Shown here piece by piece: positions 1-13,600 of a DNA stretch of 64,000 bases; position 1 is the first letter of the stretch; each line of letters starts with the position of its first letter. This DNA comes from Acestrorhynchus altus (lineage: Eukaryota; Chordata; Actinopteri; Characiformes; Acestrorhynchidae), in contig CM067507.1 in the NCBI GenBank assembly GCA_034509495.1, forward strand, positions 10,085,997 to 10,149,996. Direction: 5' to 3'. The notes below the pieces were generated by a model that made no database searches, was not told the DNA's origin, and saw nothing but the letters and a program-made list of their open reading frames with translations. Both the position numbers and the translations under genes were made by a program.

Positions 1-838
1 AAAATGGATTAAACTAAAAATTCTACACACAATACCCCACGATGACAAAGTGAGAAAAGTTTGTTTGAAATCTTTGCAAATGTATAAAAAAATAAAACAC
101 AAAAATATAACATTAAATATAACACGCTCAATACTTTGTTGAAGCACCTTTGGCAGCAATTACAGCTACAGCTATCTCCAGAGATGTTAAGTCAGGTTTG
201 AGTCTGGGCCACTCAAGGACATTCACAGAGTTGTCCTGAAGCCACTCCTTTGTTATCTTGTTTGAGTGCTTAGGGTCACATTCCTGTTGGAAGACAAACA
301 GGTCTGAGGTCCAGAGCATTCTGAAGCAGGTTATCATCAAGGATGTCATGATTGATAGCTGTAGGAAGAGTCCTGGTGGTTCCAAACTTCTTCCATGTAT
401 GGATGATGGAGGCTACTGTGCTCATTGGAACCTTCCCCAGATCTGTGTCTTGTTACAATCCTGAGATATACAGACAATTCCTAGGACTTGATGGCTTATT
501 TTGTGCTCTGACGTGCACTGTTATATATATGGGACCTTATATAAACATGTGTGTCTTTCCAAATCATGTCCAATAAACTGAACTTACTACACGCGTTCTC
601 CAGTCAAGCTGTAGAAACGATGATCGCTGGAAACAAACTGCATCTGAGCTCAGTTTTGAGTGTCATGGCAAAAGCTGTGAATACTTATGTTTTTTTGCTT
701 TATTTTTAAATACATTTGCAAAGATTTCAAACAAACATTTCTCACATCGTGAGGTTTTGTGTGTAGAATTTTGGAATAAGACTGTAACTTTTTTATGCAT
801 AAAGTTAAGCAAAGTGAAAACCTTCCAGATGTATGTAA
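1..838 (-). mobile_element. Tc1-like transposon, internally deleted, left end outside the window
   Basis: The two ends are inverted repeats: CTACACACAATACC and TTTGAAATCTTTGCAAATGTAT near 25-90 reappear inverted at about 705-770. On the minus strand, 385-128 encodes a transposase relic with FQQECDPKHSNKITKEW and a C-terminal IAAKGASTKY, as in Tc1-family enzymes. The middle of the C-terminal domain is missing, so the element is non-autonomous. Confidence 0.8.
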
Positions 839-1421
839 AACACGATTTCTGCATTCTCTTAGTCATAACAGTAAATAGCATCATCATCATAACTGGTTAC
901 ATTTATGTAATGAATGAATGAATGAATGGATGGATAAATAACAAACATATATGAGACAAAGCTGGAAATGTAAGCAGAACAATGTCCACAATAAGGAATC
1001 ACATTTCATAATACGAGTTAATTTCCTCCAAAATAATGCATTTTTTCTTTCTGTTATTTAGACTGAGATACTCAAATACAGCTGAGAAATTTACTCAAGA
1101 GCAATCTATGGGAATGGGCTTATGGTTTAGGGTTTTTCAAAATGGCTTGTTAAAATTTTAAAATGTGAATATTGGATTTCATAATTCAACATTTCTTTAG
1201 ATATGTTTTTATTTTGGCCATTATTTTGAAGGGAGGCTGGTTGGCCAGCCTGCTTCACCCATATAATATGATGACGAATGCATGAATAGCTGTATTAAAT
1301 GTAGGGTGAGCCATCAGGCAAAAACCTGGATATGTGACAAGAAGCAATGAAGTTGCAAACAGACAGCTGGGTCATCTACAAAAATAGCCAAATAAAATGA
1401 GGCTACACCATAAGCATCTAT

Positions 1422-1471
<50 letters not shown>

Positions 1472-1580
1472 GATTTTTTGTGTTTAGGTATTCAGGTGTG
1501 TGGTTTTGGCATCACTAATGTCCCTTCACACCCACTAGGGGGTGGCAGATATCCACAGCTGGTTCTTCTATTTTGGAGCA
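839..1580 (-). other. limd1 3' flank, probable 3' UTR
   Basis: Non-coding sequence after the limd1 stop. AATAAA occurs on the minus strand at 1213-1208 and could end a 3' UTR of about 370 nt. A CA microsatellite at about 1422-1470 would lie inside the transcript. No other gene is seen. Confidence 0.4.
1422..1470. repeat. (AC)n microsatellite
   Basis: About 24 uninterrupted AC dinucleotides, downstream of the limd1 stop and probably within its 3' UTR or flank. Confidence 0.95.
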
Positions 1581-1697
1581 TCAGACAGAAGGACAGTTTG
1601 ACTCAAAGTGTTTGAGGTGGCATGTGTGGCACAGCAGGTGACCATCCAGTGGATAACAACGGTGCCCTTCTTCATCATTCAGCTCCATCTGACAATC
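1581..1697 (-). CDS. limd1: limd1 exon 8 (end of LIM3 and stop)
   Basis: 117 nt including the TGA at 1583-1581. It encodes DCQMELNDEEGHRCYPLDGH, LLCHTCHLKHFESNCPSV and stop. It completes LIM3 with Cys550, Cys562, Cys571, Cys574 and His575. The last ten residues differ from the human tail, which is longer and ends His-rich. The acceptor is CTGCAG. Confidence 0.93.
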   Translation of the reverse strand, partial: DCQMELNDEEGHRCYPLDGHLLCHTCHLKHFESNCPSV

Positions 1698-4600
1698 CTG
1701 CAGAAAAAATATACTTCAGTTACATATTAAGGTTGTCTTAAATGTGACAAGAATTGAGAAAAGTATTTATTTATTTTTGAAGAAAAAAATAGATTGAATA
1801 ATCCGTTTTTGGAGGGGACACATGAACACTGTTGCATCAGCAAATCAGAGCAGGAAAAATAATCAATTCCAAAACATAACATACTTGACTCCCAAAATTT
1901 GCACACAAACAGTCCTCTAGCAAAAGCCCTTCCAGCCTTAAAACTATGACATCAAGTGCAAGAGTCACTTCAGGCACATTACTGGAACAGAAAAGTCAAT
2001 CTCCAGTTTTTGTTTTTTTTTGCTTGAAGAAAAACTTGTTCATCTTTTTTGATTCATGTGGAAACTTGCATGTTTATTCCTTGAACCTGTAAAATGTTTT
2101 TTTTGTGTGTGTAGTTTTGTAGATTTGTAGTTTTCTGAGATAAGCAGCACTTCCCCTGCAGTCCCTGCTAGTTGAACTGGCTTTTCCTGTGCCAGTGTTC
2201 ACAGAAGGGTAACTCGAACTCACAGAAGATAAAACTGAGGGAGACACTGAGTGTGCAGTACTAATCTAAATCCCTGGCCAACCAGCTTCTACCATTTTCT
2301 CTCCTCCATCTCACACTGAAACTACAACCTCTTCGACTAGCTGACAATTCACTGCACCAAGAGGACACTGAGAGGACAGTAACAATCTAGTAAATGGGAA
2401 TAATTACAAAAAATGCAATGTTCTTGTGAGCCTGTATGTACTCTATGTACTGTAATATATATATATATATATATATATATAAGTTCACCTTTCTATTATT
2501 TTATTTCTGGAAAGCTGCCCTGTGACAACATCAGTTATAAAAGTGCTACACAAATACATTTTGATTTGATTTGACTTGTTACAATGTTCAAAACAAAAGG
2601 TTTTTAAAATGGAATGCAATGCTGTGCTACATTACTCTTGTGAGCCAATGCAGTGATGTTAACCAGGCAGTTTTTATTGAGCTCACAATAAAAGGAAAAT
2701 CAGTGAAAAGATCAATTAAAAACATAAATATTGTAAAATCATCTGTACCTTAAAATACAGAATATATGCATTTGGTGGAACCTTTAATGTAGTTCTGTTC
2801 AGTGGCCTTCTTGTATGTGAACATGCGAAGCAGTGCAAGCATTAAAACAATTGAAAAACAACCATGATTTTTTTCATGTTAGTGTGAACACTAACCCTTA
2901 ACATTTTTTGTGCTTTGCTACCTGCAATTTGGAACTAAAATTGATTTTTTTCAGAGTTTGCATCATTTCATTTACAGAACATGCCTACAAATTTGAACAT
3001 TTGATGAAAATTTGAAGCAAACAAGAAATAGGACAAAATAACAGTGTGCATAACTATTCACCCCCTACCAGTACTCTGTAATTACAAGTGCAATTAGCAA
3101 AACTGCTCCAGCTCCTTCAAGTTACCGTATTTTCCGGACTATAAGCCGCTGCTTTTTCCCCCCTCACTTTAAGCCTTACAGCTTATAAATGACGTGCAGC
3201 TTTGTCTTCTTATATATGTTATTTTCCAGGGTGCAGCTTATAATCCGGAAAATACGGTAGATGTTTTCCGCTGAACCGCAATCTTCAAGTCTGACCACAG
3301 TTTTTCAATAGAATTAAAATCTGGGGTTTGACTAGGCCATTCCAATTTACACCATTCTCCTTAAACCACTTGAGTGTTGTTTTGCAGTATGCTTTGCGTC
3401 ACTGTCCTTTTAGAAGGTGAATCTGAAACAGGTTTAACTCAAAAAAATTCCTTTATGTAGCACATCCCTCTTCCCCTTGACTTGGACCAGTTTCCCAGTC
3501 CATGTTGCTGAAAAACATCCCCACAGCATAGTGCTGCCATCAGGGTGTTCTAGGGGTGATGAGATGTGTTGGTTTTGTGCCAAAAGTTGGTCTCATCTGA
3601 CCAGAGCACCTTCCTCCATACATCTGGGGAGTCTCCCACAGGCCTTTTGGCAAACTCAGGATGAGCCTTCCTATAAGTAAAGGCCTTTTCTGGCCACTCT
3701 TCCATTAAGTGCAGCTCTATGGAGTGTACAGCTTATTGTGGTCATATGGACAGATTCTCTGTTTGGGAAGTCTGCAGCTCCTTCAGAGTTACTTTTGGTC
3801 TCCCAAAGCATGTGACTTCTGAGGGTATTTGGTTGCACCAGAACTATTTAAGTGCTTCAGAGCAAAGGGGATTATTAGAGTAGCTCTGAATATGTATGCA
3901 TATGTCATAGTTTTATATTTATGATCTTTAAATATATATTTCTCTCATTTCTCTTCATCATCTTAGAGTATTTTGTGCAGATACATCACATAAAATTCAG
4001 ATGAAACTTTTAAATATATTTTGTAATGTAAAAAAAAATAGATAAAAAGCCAAGGGGGTGAATACTTTCATAAGGCATTGTATGAATATATGATGAATAT
4101 TTGACCAGTTAAATGGAAATAAATTTACTTTAAGTTAGCTAGCCTAAGGCTTATGGAGTTATTAGTGCATCTCAAACATTGACTATCATGAGAAGTTAAA
4201 TTTCTGTTCATAATTTATTTCAAAGATAAACCATTATTTTATATTACTACACATTGTGGCATATTTCTAGCCTTTATTTTGCTTTAATTCAGATCTTTGA
4301 GGCTTATAGTTAAAAGTGAAAATCAGAAATTTACTCCCACAGCTTATTGATGAACTAAAACAGAGTCAGCATAGCATTCACCAGAAGACTGTAGGGCACT
4401 TCATACTTTTATCTGCTGACGATCTTTATGGAGATGCTGAATTCCATTACCAGCAGGTTTAGCACCTACTCACAAACCACAACTACTACCAAATGATTTG
4501 CGCACCATGATATCACTGTGCTTGATTGGTAAGACAACTCACTGGGGACCTGAACATATAAGATATTGTCAAGAGGAAGATGAGAAGCACCAGACCCAGC

Positions 4601-7600
4601 AATACTATCAAAGCAATCTGTGCTTCAGAAACACCTCTGCAGTGCCACAAGCCAACTACCTCTATGCCATGCCACAAGGATGCTGTAATTTGTGGTATAG
4701 TTACCACAACCAAGTATATATGAAGAGCATATATGAAGATACAGATCAGAAATTAGACATTAATGCACTGTACATCTTTTATATAAAGTGCCTTGAAAAA
4801 GTATTCATACCATACCATCAATTTTTTTTCACATTACACTGACAAAAAAAGTCTCTTTTCAAGTCTTGCCACAGACTCTTTAGCTCTGGACTTTGACTGG
4901 GAAATTATAACTGAATATGCTCTGAGCTAAACCCTTCCATTGTAGCTCTGGCTGTATGTTTAGAGTCAACATCCTACTGAAAGGAAAACCTTTGCCCCAG
5001 TCTCAAGTCTTTCGCGAGCTCTAACAGGATTGCCCTATATTCATAGCTTGGGATATTATTTTATAAACTAACCCTACTTTACACTTTACACAATTTCATC
5101 CCTGACCTGCCTGCTGTGTTCCTGTTGCTGTTTGATAACTAATGTTCTCTAACAAACCTGAGTCCTTCACAGAAACATTGTAGTTACATTAAGAATAAAT
5201 AACACAGGTAGACTCTATTTACTAATTTGGGGATTTCTGAAGGCAGTTGGTCACACTGGTTTTTACTTCAGGGTATCAGAATACAGGGGGCTGAATAAAA
5301 ATACACACCACACTTTTCAGATTTTTATTTATTATAGACATTTTGAAAACTTGTTATTTAATATTTTCTTTTCACTTCACAAATATTTTTTGTTGGACTA
5401 TAACATAAAATTCCCAATAAAAGAGTTTGTGGGTGTAACATGAAAAAATGTGGAAAACTCCAAGGGGTATGAATGCTGTATATGCCACATTGAATTCTAT
5501 TATGAAAAACATGGAACTCTTTTCCATGATATTCTAATTGCCTCAGTATGTACTAGCATCCTGAAATCATGTGCATGGAGGTTTTCCTTCAATTCAACTT
5601 CAATTATGGTCAGTCAGATGACCAACCATAACAGTAGCTGAGACCTCTTCTAAGATTTAATCTTTAAATGTTGTCACAGCAGCAAAGTGACTATAGGTAT
5701 ACTCCACACTAAGCTCACTTGCCTTTTTTTGCATTGGTTTCTCTGATTATTAACTGTCAATCAGCTTTTGACACAGTTACAGAGCATTTAAACTGAGCCA
5801 GTCATAATAGAAATATCACAGAAGATCAAATGGTCATATGCTCTGCATTACTGCACAGATGACTATATTTAGGTGAAGGTGAAATAAACTAGACTAAGGT
5901 GAAAATAGAATGTAAATCAAAGCAAATATTTTGCATAGAGAAGTGAACTGTAGACTTGCAAGAATCTGTGCTTGGACATAATGTTTGGAGTTGACTTTAA
6001 ATAACGTGTATAATAACGTGTATTATAAAGTGTGTAAAATCAATGATGTTTAACAAACCTCACAGTGATAACATTCCACATGATAGTCCTTGTCCATAGA
6101 GACCACTCGGATAGTTTCATCTGATCCCTGGAAAAACAGACAGGTGGTGAGATGGAATTAGAAAAGTAGCTATGTGGCCTTTGACATAAGCCCACATGCA
6201 GTAATCCAAACTAGTCTCTGATGACCTCAGTCAAGGTCATGTAGTATTAAAAATCTTTCCAACTTCTAAGGTCACAGTCTGTTGCCTAATCTTGGCTAGT
6301 GGGGTCTTCAAGAAGAGGGTATATATACAGGGCAGTATATGTGTATATAAGACTTCAAGTTGTCAACAAAATCAGATACAGTTTGTTACAAATGCCCTCA
6401 GTGGAGAGAGGGGAGCATGACATTCCACTCATGTTTGTCCAATGCTCTCAACAGGTACAAGATAAACTGCCCCCTGCTCCCAATTCTAGCTCTAGGGGCC
6501 CTTCTGAAGGGGCAACATTCCACAAGGCCATTGCTAATGATTGTTTGGAGGATGCCAAATAGGTTGGAAAGGTAACAGGCAAATTCCATGGTGAGAATAG
6601 TTTAAATGTTCAGCTTTCACTTTCAACTTTAAAGTTGTAATGTTTAAACTAAAACTTTTAACTCTTAATTCTTAACTAAAGTCAAAATACTAGATCACAT
6701 GACATACTAGAGCACATATAATACTAGTCAAAAATACTAGCTCACACACTGACATTTGATGTTTATTGTATTATTTTGACACCAGTACCAGCAAATTGTA
6801 TCCAATCTATCCCAAACTATCCCATATTTAATGCAATGAACATTATTTATGGCCAAAATCTCAGGACACGTCCATCAATCCATCCTCCCTTCAATACGGT
6901 GCAGTTGTCCTGTCACCTTTGCAGAAAAGCACCCCCACAGCATGATATTTCCACCACCATGCTTCACATTTAGGACAGTATTCTTGGGGTTGTACTCATC
7001 CTTCTTCCTCCAAACAGGTGGCAGGTGGAGTTCATACCTAAAAGTTCTATTTTGGTCTCATCTGACTACGTGACCTTCTCCCATGCCTCCTCTAGCTCAT
7101 TTAGCTGGTCAAAGGCGAACTTCAAACGGGCCTGCACATGTGCTGGCATGAGCAGAGGGATCTTGTGTGCCCTGCAGGATTTTAATCCCTGACGGCATAG
7201 AGTGTTAATGGTAATCTTTGAGACTGTGGTCCCAGCTCTCTTCAGGTCATTGATGAGGTCCTCCCATGTAGTTCTGGGCTGATTCCAGAATCATCCTTAC
7301 CCCACAAGGCAAGATCTTGTATGGAGCCCCAGCCCGAGGAACACTGACAGTCAACTTGTGTTTCTTCAATTTTCTAATAATTGCGCCAACAGTTGTTGCC
7401 TCCTCACCAATTTGCTTGTCCTGTAGCCCATCCCAGCTTTGTGCAGGCCTACAATTTTGTGCCAGACCTACAGAAATCCACAACACAACCACAACATTGG
7501 TCTTCTGGATGTTAAGAATGCCAGGTCCTTCACCTCTCTCCTGTATGCTGACTCCTCTCTGTGGGTAATGAGTCCATTGTATTGTCTGTGAACTTCACAA

Positions 7601-10600
7601 AATTGTTCTTGAAGTGAGCTCTGCAGTCCTGGGTCATCAGTGTGTACAGCAGAAAGCTGAGCACATGGCCCTAGGGGGAGCCAGTGTTTGGGATGATTGT
7701 GGAGGATGCGTGGCTATTGATCTTGACTCCCTGTGGACTGCAGGTCAAGAAATCCAGGACCCAGCTGCACAGGGATTAGGACAGTGATGATGGCATTAAA
7801 AGCAGAACCGAAGTCCAAAAACAGCAGTCTCACATAAGAGTCCTTGTTCTCTAGATGAGTGAGGGTCAGGTGGTTCACAGCAGTGAAGTAATCAGGTGTG
7901 GACTGGTTCCACCTGTACCTGAGGCCTCAGTCATATTGATGGTCTGCTTATCACCAACCTCTCAAAGCACTTCAGTGAGTGCAATTTAACAATCCTGAGA
8001 GCACTGTTAAATTCCATTAGCAATTGAGTGCCATGGTGAGTGCAGTGGGGCAGTAGTCATTGAGGCATGACAATAAAGAGGATTTTGGCAGAGATGTTTG
8101 AGAAGGTCTTGTAGCATGGTGGAACTCTGGGACAGAGACGTGTTGAATATGTCTGTCAGGACCTCACAACAGTTGGAATGTACAGTCCCTCAGAACCTGA
8201 TATCCCATCAGGACCAAGAACTTTCTGGAGTTGATCCTCTGCGGTGTACTCCTCACCTCTGTTGTTACTGTGATGGTTGGTGTCTCACCCAGGGATGGGA
8301 CAGCTGGGAGAGCATGGTAGAGTTGAAGGCCTCAAAGCGAGCATAGAAGGTGTTCAGGGTGTCAGGGGAGTGCTGGGTCATTTGAGCATTGTGCATCACT
8401 CCTCTTGAAATCTGTAATGCACCTGATGCCCTTCCTCAAGCTCTGTGGGTCCTTGACCCTGGGTCTTGAGAGCATAGGTATATGTATGAACTTTGCCCTC
8501 TTCATGCACACCAACAGGTTCCTTCTAGTCTGGTTCCTTCAGGTTCCTTCTAATCTGTGAAATCACATCACCATCCATGAATGCAACATCACAGATTCTC
8601 AACAGGGAACGCACCTCTGCATTCAGCTAAGGTTTCTGGTTTGGCCGGATGGTGATATTCTTAGAAGTGGACACAGCTCCTTCAGGCCACACGCAGGTGT
8701 TACAGTGGCTCTGCTCCTTGACAATGGCAGTATGCAGGAGCTAGCAGGAGGGAGATGTGGTCAGATGCATCAAAGTGTGGGTGGGGCACTGCTCTGTATG
8801 CAGGTGGAACATGGGGAGTGCAGATTCTGTAGATACATGAGATAAAAGTCTCCTGCCACCACATACAAAAAGTTTCAGGGTGTTTGTTTTGAAGCGAGCC
8901 AATGCTGTTGTGCACTTCCCTGACAGCCACATTAGCATTAGCTTGTGGGGTGCCGTAGACTGCCATTACAGACACGGCTGTGATTTCCAGCGGCAGATAG
9001 TGAGAACAGCATTTCACTGTTAGATGTTTTACTGCCTCAGAACAGTGTTTGCCCAACACAGAACAGTGTGTGCACCAACCTTAGATGATATAGATGCAGA
9101 ACCCTCCTTCCCTGGTTTTACTGGAGAGGGGTCGGTCTCAGAGCAGTAAAAGGACTGTCTGTTGGAATTAATCCATGTGCACATCAAGACAAAGGCACTG
9201 CATCTCTGCATCTCCTGACACCATTGTTAAATTGCATTAGTGCTGCTGAGCTGTATAATATTACTGTTTTATTGGCAGTACCACCGTCTTGGATCTTTTC
9301 TGTGGCTTTGCGTGGTGGAATGGGAGGTCTTGGAATGGCGCGAATGACTTGTTCAGAACCTGGTTGATCCTGTTAAATGGGTGGGTCAACGAGTGTCACT
9401 GCTTCATCATCTGTCCGGGAAAATACCAGCTCTTTCAACTCCTGAATAGGCTTTGCCAAATCACTATGCTCCTGAACTATTTAAGAGAAATAATTTTTAG
9501 TACATGCACGTCTCAAATGACCAGTTGGACCACACTGAAAGAAAAACTGGCCAACCTTAACGCCTTTGTCCACACTGCCGCCAGCTTTGTGCTAAGTCTG
9601 ACCACTCTGCAGCTCTCCTTCCCTGTGTGCCTGTGAGCCAGCGGAAGAAGGGGCAGTGGCTTTCACATGGGGTGTGCTTCCCTTAGTAGGTTTAACTCTT
9701 TCAACGGCAGCTACCCTGTTCCACTTTCCTCCTGACTGGAGGTGAAAATATTGGTTAATTATTGCCAGCAACTTAACAGTACAAATAGCATCTATGACAA
9801 CATATGGCTTGATATGATGGATGGATGACAAACATTGTGTCAAAATCTTTCTGAATGCTGAAGAGTCTCCATCAGGATTTTCATGGCACTCACTGTAGCA
9901 AGCCCAAAGTTGTTCTGTGGATTCAACTGGATTCTGTTTGAGTTATATCTGACCATCACATCTCTGCTGCTACCCAATCACAGCATAAAATGCCATTTTC
10001 ATCTGCTTTTAATTTGTAAACTGGATCAAAAAGGATCGATATCAGGACACACTTCCTCTGGCTTCTCCTGATAAATCTCCGGTAGGCTACACCCTGGCAG
10101 TTAATATTTGTTGTCAAAGTACAAATTCTAGCTTGATCAGTCCTTCCACAAATTTTTGGCCAAATTTTTAAATAGGAATCCATGGGTATGGATTCAAATC
10201 CATACCCATAGCATCTTTAATTGTCAGCTGCATCTACAATTAATCTATTTCAGATTCAAGACAATTGGCTCAATCCAGTTCTTGCAAGGCAACCAGGACA
10301 AACTTTGGTAATATTTGGTAATAACTTTTGAGCTGCTACAATTTCCTCAGCCAGCTGTTCACACTCATCCACAGGTGGATGGATGGATGAATGGATAATA
10401 AATAGGAGATATATTAAAATACAACAAACTTAACATTAAACTACTGAACTATTACCAGAAGTAACTACATTATGCAGGTAACAATACAGTTCACATGAAG
10501 GTTCAGTAAGCCTGCCCGTTCTGTACAAGTACAGGTAAAGTGTCTGTGTAAAAGCTATGAATTGAAGATCTGAATATTGTCAGTGCAAAAAGTATGAAAT

Positions 10601-13600
10601 GCAGAGCAGTAATGTCCAGCCATTAAGTGAATATGTCAGTTATGTAGATGTCAGTGCAATGTTTCCAACAATATTCAGTGAGCCTGTCCTGTTACAGGCT
10701 CAGTGATAATGTCCCAACACAGTGAAGAAGAGTTGTACAGTGTGACTGCTGTTGGTACAACAAGCTCCTGTACTGCTGCTTGCTACAGTGTAGCTGAATG
10801 AGTCTGTTGCTGAAAGGGCTCCGCTGTCTGACCATGAAGTCACGAAGGGGTGAGATGTATTGTCCAGGATAGCGGTCAGTTTGTCGAGAGTTCACAGAAC
10901 AAGCTGTAATTTGTGATTCCCTCAATGAACTGCAGCTCCCCACTGCCCAACCGCACTCATGCAGCTTCTCTTTAGCAAACAGTTTGCAGGCTTTCTTGTG
11001 CATCAGCTTCAGAAGATGGTATTCTGGGATGATGGCCATGCAGACAGAGTTGATGCAGTGTGCAGCATATGGTCTGAGCACCAACAGGTTGACCTCCCAC
11101 TTCTTCAACCTCAGCAGTTGTGCTGAGCACACATGCATCTCTTTTTCTAAAGTCAGTTTCTGGATATGACGCTGAACATATGGACTCAACTTCTTTGGTT
11201 GACTCTGTTCCGAGTGGAACAAATACTGGAAAACCACTGTGTGACATTGGCCACCATGCTGTAGCTCAGTTTCAGGGTGTTACCCAGGCCATCTTTGTGG
11301 ACAGCAACAATTTTACCCCTCATATCCTCCAGTGGCCAGTATGAGAGAGATTTAACTGCCCCGCTCCCCATTCACACCTGGAACCTTGTAACTCTAATGA
11401 GTCAAGAAACCATGGAGAGACAATGGTACAACTGGCCACAATTTGGACATGTTCACTGTGAGGAGCACTCACTTGTGTTGACAGCTATTTAGACATTAAT
11501 GGCTGTGTGTTGATTTATTTTCAGAAGACAGTAAATCTATACTGCTGTATACTGTTCACTGACTACTCTGTTACTCTAGTTTAATATCTCTAGTGTCATA
11601 CAGTATATATATAAAAAAATATTTTGTGAGATAATGTACATGTGAAGACATATCTACAGTGTGTGCAGAATTATTAGGCAAGATGTATTCTGTTTATTAT
11701 TGAACAACAACTATGTTCTCAATCAAATCAACTCAAAAGTTGAAGTGTTTTTTTTTTTTTTAGATTTCGCTATCTTAGGAGGATATCTGTTTGAGCAGGT
11801 AACTATTACTGTGTGGAATTATTAGGCAACTTAATAAAAAACAAATATAAACAATATAGCCACCTTTCTTTACAATGACACTGAAAAGCCTTCCATCCTT
11901 AGATTCTGTCAGGTACTTGATCTGTTAATGATCAACATTGAGTGCAGCAGCCACCACAGCCTCACAGACACTGTTCAGAGAGGTGTACTGTTTTCCCTCC
12001 CTGTAGATCTCACATTTTATGAGGGACCACAGGTTCTCTATGGGGTTCAGATAGGTGAACAAGGGGGCCATGTCATTAGATTTTCTTCTTTTAGGCCTTT
12101 ACTGGCCAGCCACTCTGTGGAGTACTTGGATGCATGTGATGGAGCATTATCCTGTTTGAAAATCATGTTTTTTTTGAACGATACCGACTTCTTCCAGTAC
12201 CACTGCTTGAAGAAGGTGTTTTCCAGAAACTGGCAGTAGGTCTGGGAGTTGAGCTTCACTCCATCCTCAACCCAAAAAGGTCTGAGTCAGAGTGGAGCTC
12301 TCTGCCCTTTACTGATCCAGCCTCGGATCCATCTGGCCCATCAAGAGTCACTCTCATTTCATCAGTCCATAAAACCTTAGAATCAGTCTTAAGATATTTC
12401 TTGGACCAGTCTTAACATTTTATCTTGTTCAAAGGTGGTCATTTTTCAGCCTTCCTTACCCTGGCCATGTCCCAGAGTATTGCACACCTTGTGCTGTTTG
12501 ATACTCCAGTAAGGCTGCAGCTCTGAAATATGGCAAAACTGGTGGCAAATGGCATCTTGACAGCTTCACGCTTGATTTCCCTCAATTCATGGGCTGTTAT
12601 TTTGCGCCTTTTTTTTCCAACACACTTCTTGTGACCCTGTTGGCTATTTGACATGAAATGCTTGACTGTTCTGTGATCATGCTTCAAAAGTTTGGCAATT
12701 TCAAGACTGCTGCATCCCTCTGCAAGGCATCTCACAATTTTTGACTTTTCAGAGTCCATCAAATCTCTCTTCTGACCCATTTTGCCAAAGGAAAGGAAGT
12801 TGCCTAATAATTAAGCACACTTTATATACGGTGTTGATGTCATTAGACCACACCCCTTCTCATTACAGAGATGCACATCACCTGATTTACTTAATTGGTA
12901 GTTGGCTTTCAAGCCTATACAGCTTGGAGTAGGACAACATGTATAAAAAGGATGATCAAAATACTCATTTGCCTAATAATTCTGTACACAGTGTCCTTTG
13001 GGTATACTATAGGTATACTCATCTCCAGCAAAGTAATTCAATTCAAACAATTCATGCTATACTAAAATTTCAATAAGATGCATTAAACACCAATTGAAAG
13101 TGACACATATGATTTAGGGGTAGAGACCTCTGTGTGAGAATGTGTAATTGCACCAAGCAAGCATGTGGAAGACTACTTGAGGATGAGGATGAATCTGAGG
13201 ATCACAAGTTTACATTCAGTCAGTCAGTGGAGTATAATCTCATTTGTATCAGAGCAACAGTGGTAGGGAGCCACAGATTCCACGCTAGGGGCAAAACTGT
13301 CTGTATTTAACCGTGTGAAGTCAGGTGACTTACCTCAGATGGTAGGATTGGATGGTTGCAGGCTGCACATTTAGGAGCAAGGACCCTGAGCAAGAGAGTA
13401 GATAAATGTACATGAATCCCACAATGAATTTATGATAAGTTAAAATAACAAAGAGAGCATCTTAAATATATAAGATTCTTATATAAAAATATTCAAAGAG
13501 ATGAAAACAGGTAATCAGCAAGATTTAGGTCTAGAAGGGGGTGGGGAGGAAACAGAGGTGGTGGGCCAAGCAGCAGATGTGCTGGCTTTTCCCCTGCCTT

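Larger units (their letters stand above)
1698..6058 (-). other. limd1 intron 7
   Basis: Holds an AT array, a LINE 3' tail, a Tc1-like element with a nested MITE (3.04-4.08 kb) and another degenerate Tc1 copy (4.78-5.48 kb). I recognise nothing at 1.75-2.45 kb, 2.58-3.03 kb, 4.09-4.78 kb or 5.49-6.05 kb. Confidence 0.9.
6128..13333 (-). other. limd1 intron 6 (repeat-dense)
   Basis: A mosaic of transposon relics, mostly minus strand: Tc1 (6.85-7.49 kb), LINE (7.5-9.2 kb), gag-like piece (about 9.3-9.85 kb), LINE piece (10.69-10.91 kb) and two Tc1 copies (10.97-11.62 and 11.66-12.99 kb). 6.13-6.84 kb and 9.85-10.68 kb hold nothing I recognise. Confidence 0.85.

Noticed and set aside
10692..11237. 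181-residue open frame on the minus strand
   Set aside because: It spans a LINE fragment and a Tc1 relic and has no independent protein signature; the frame is open by chance.
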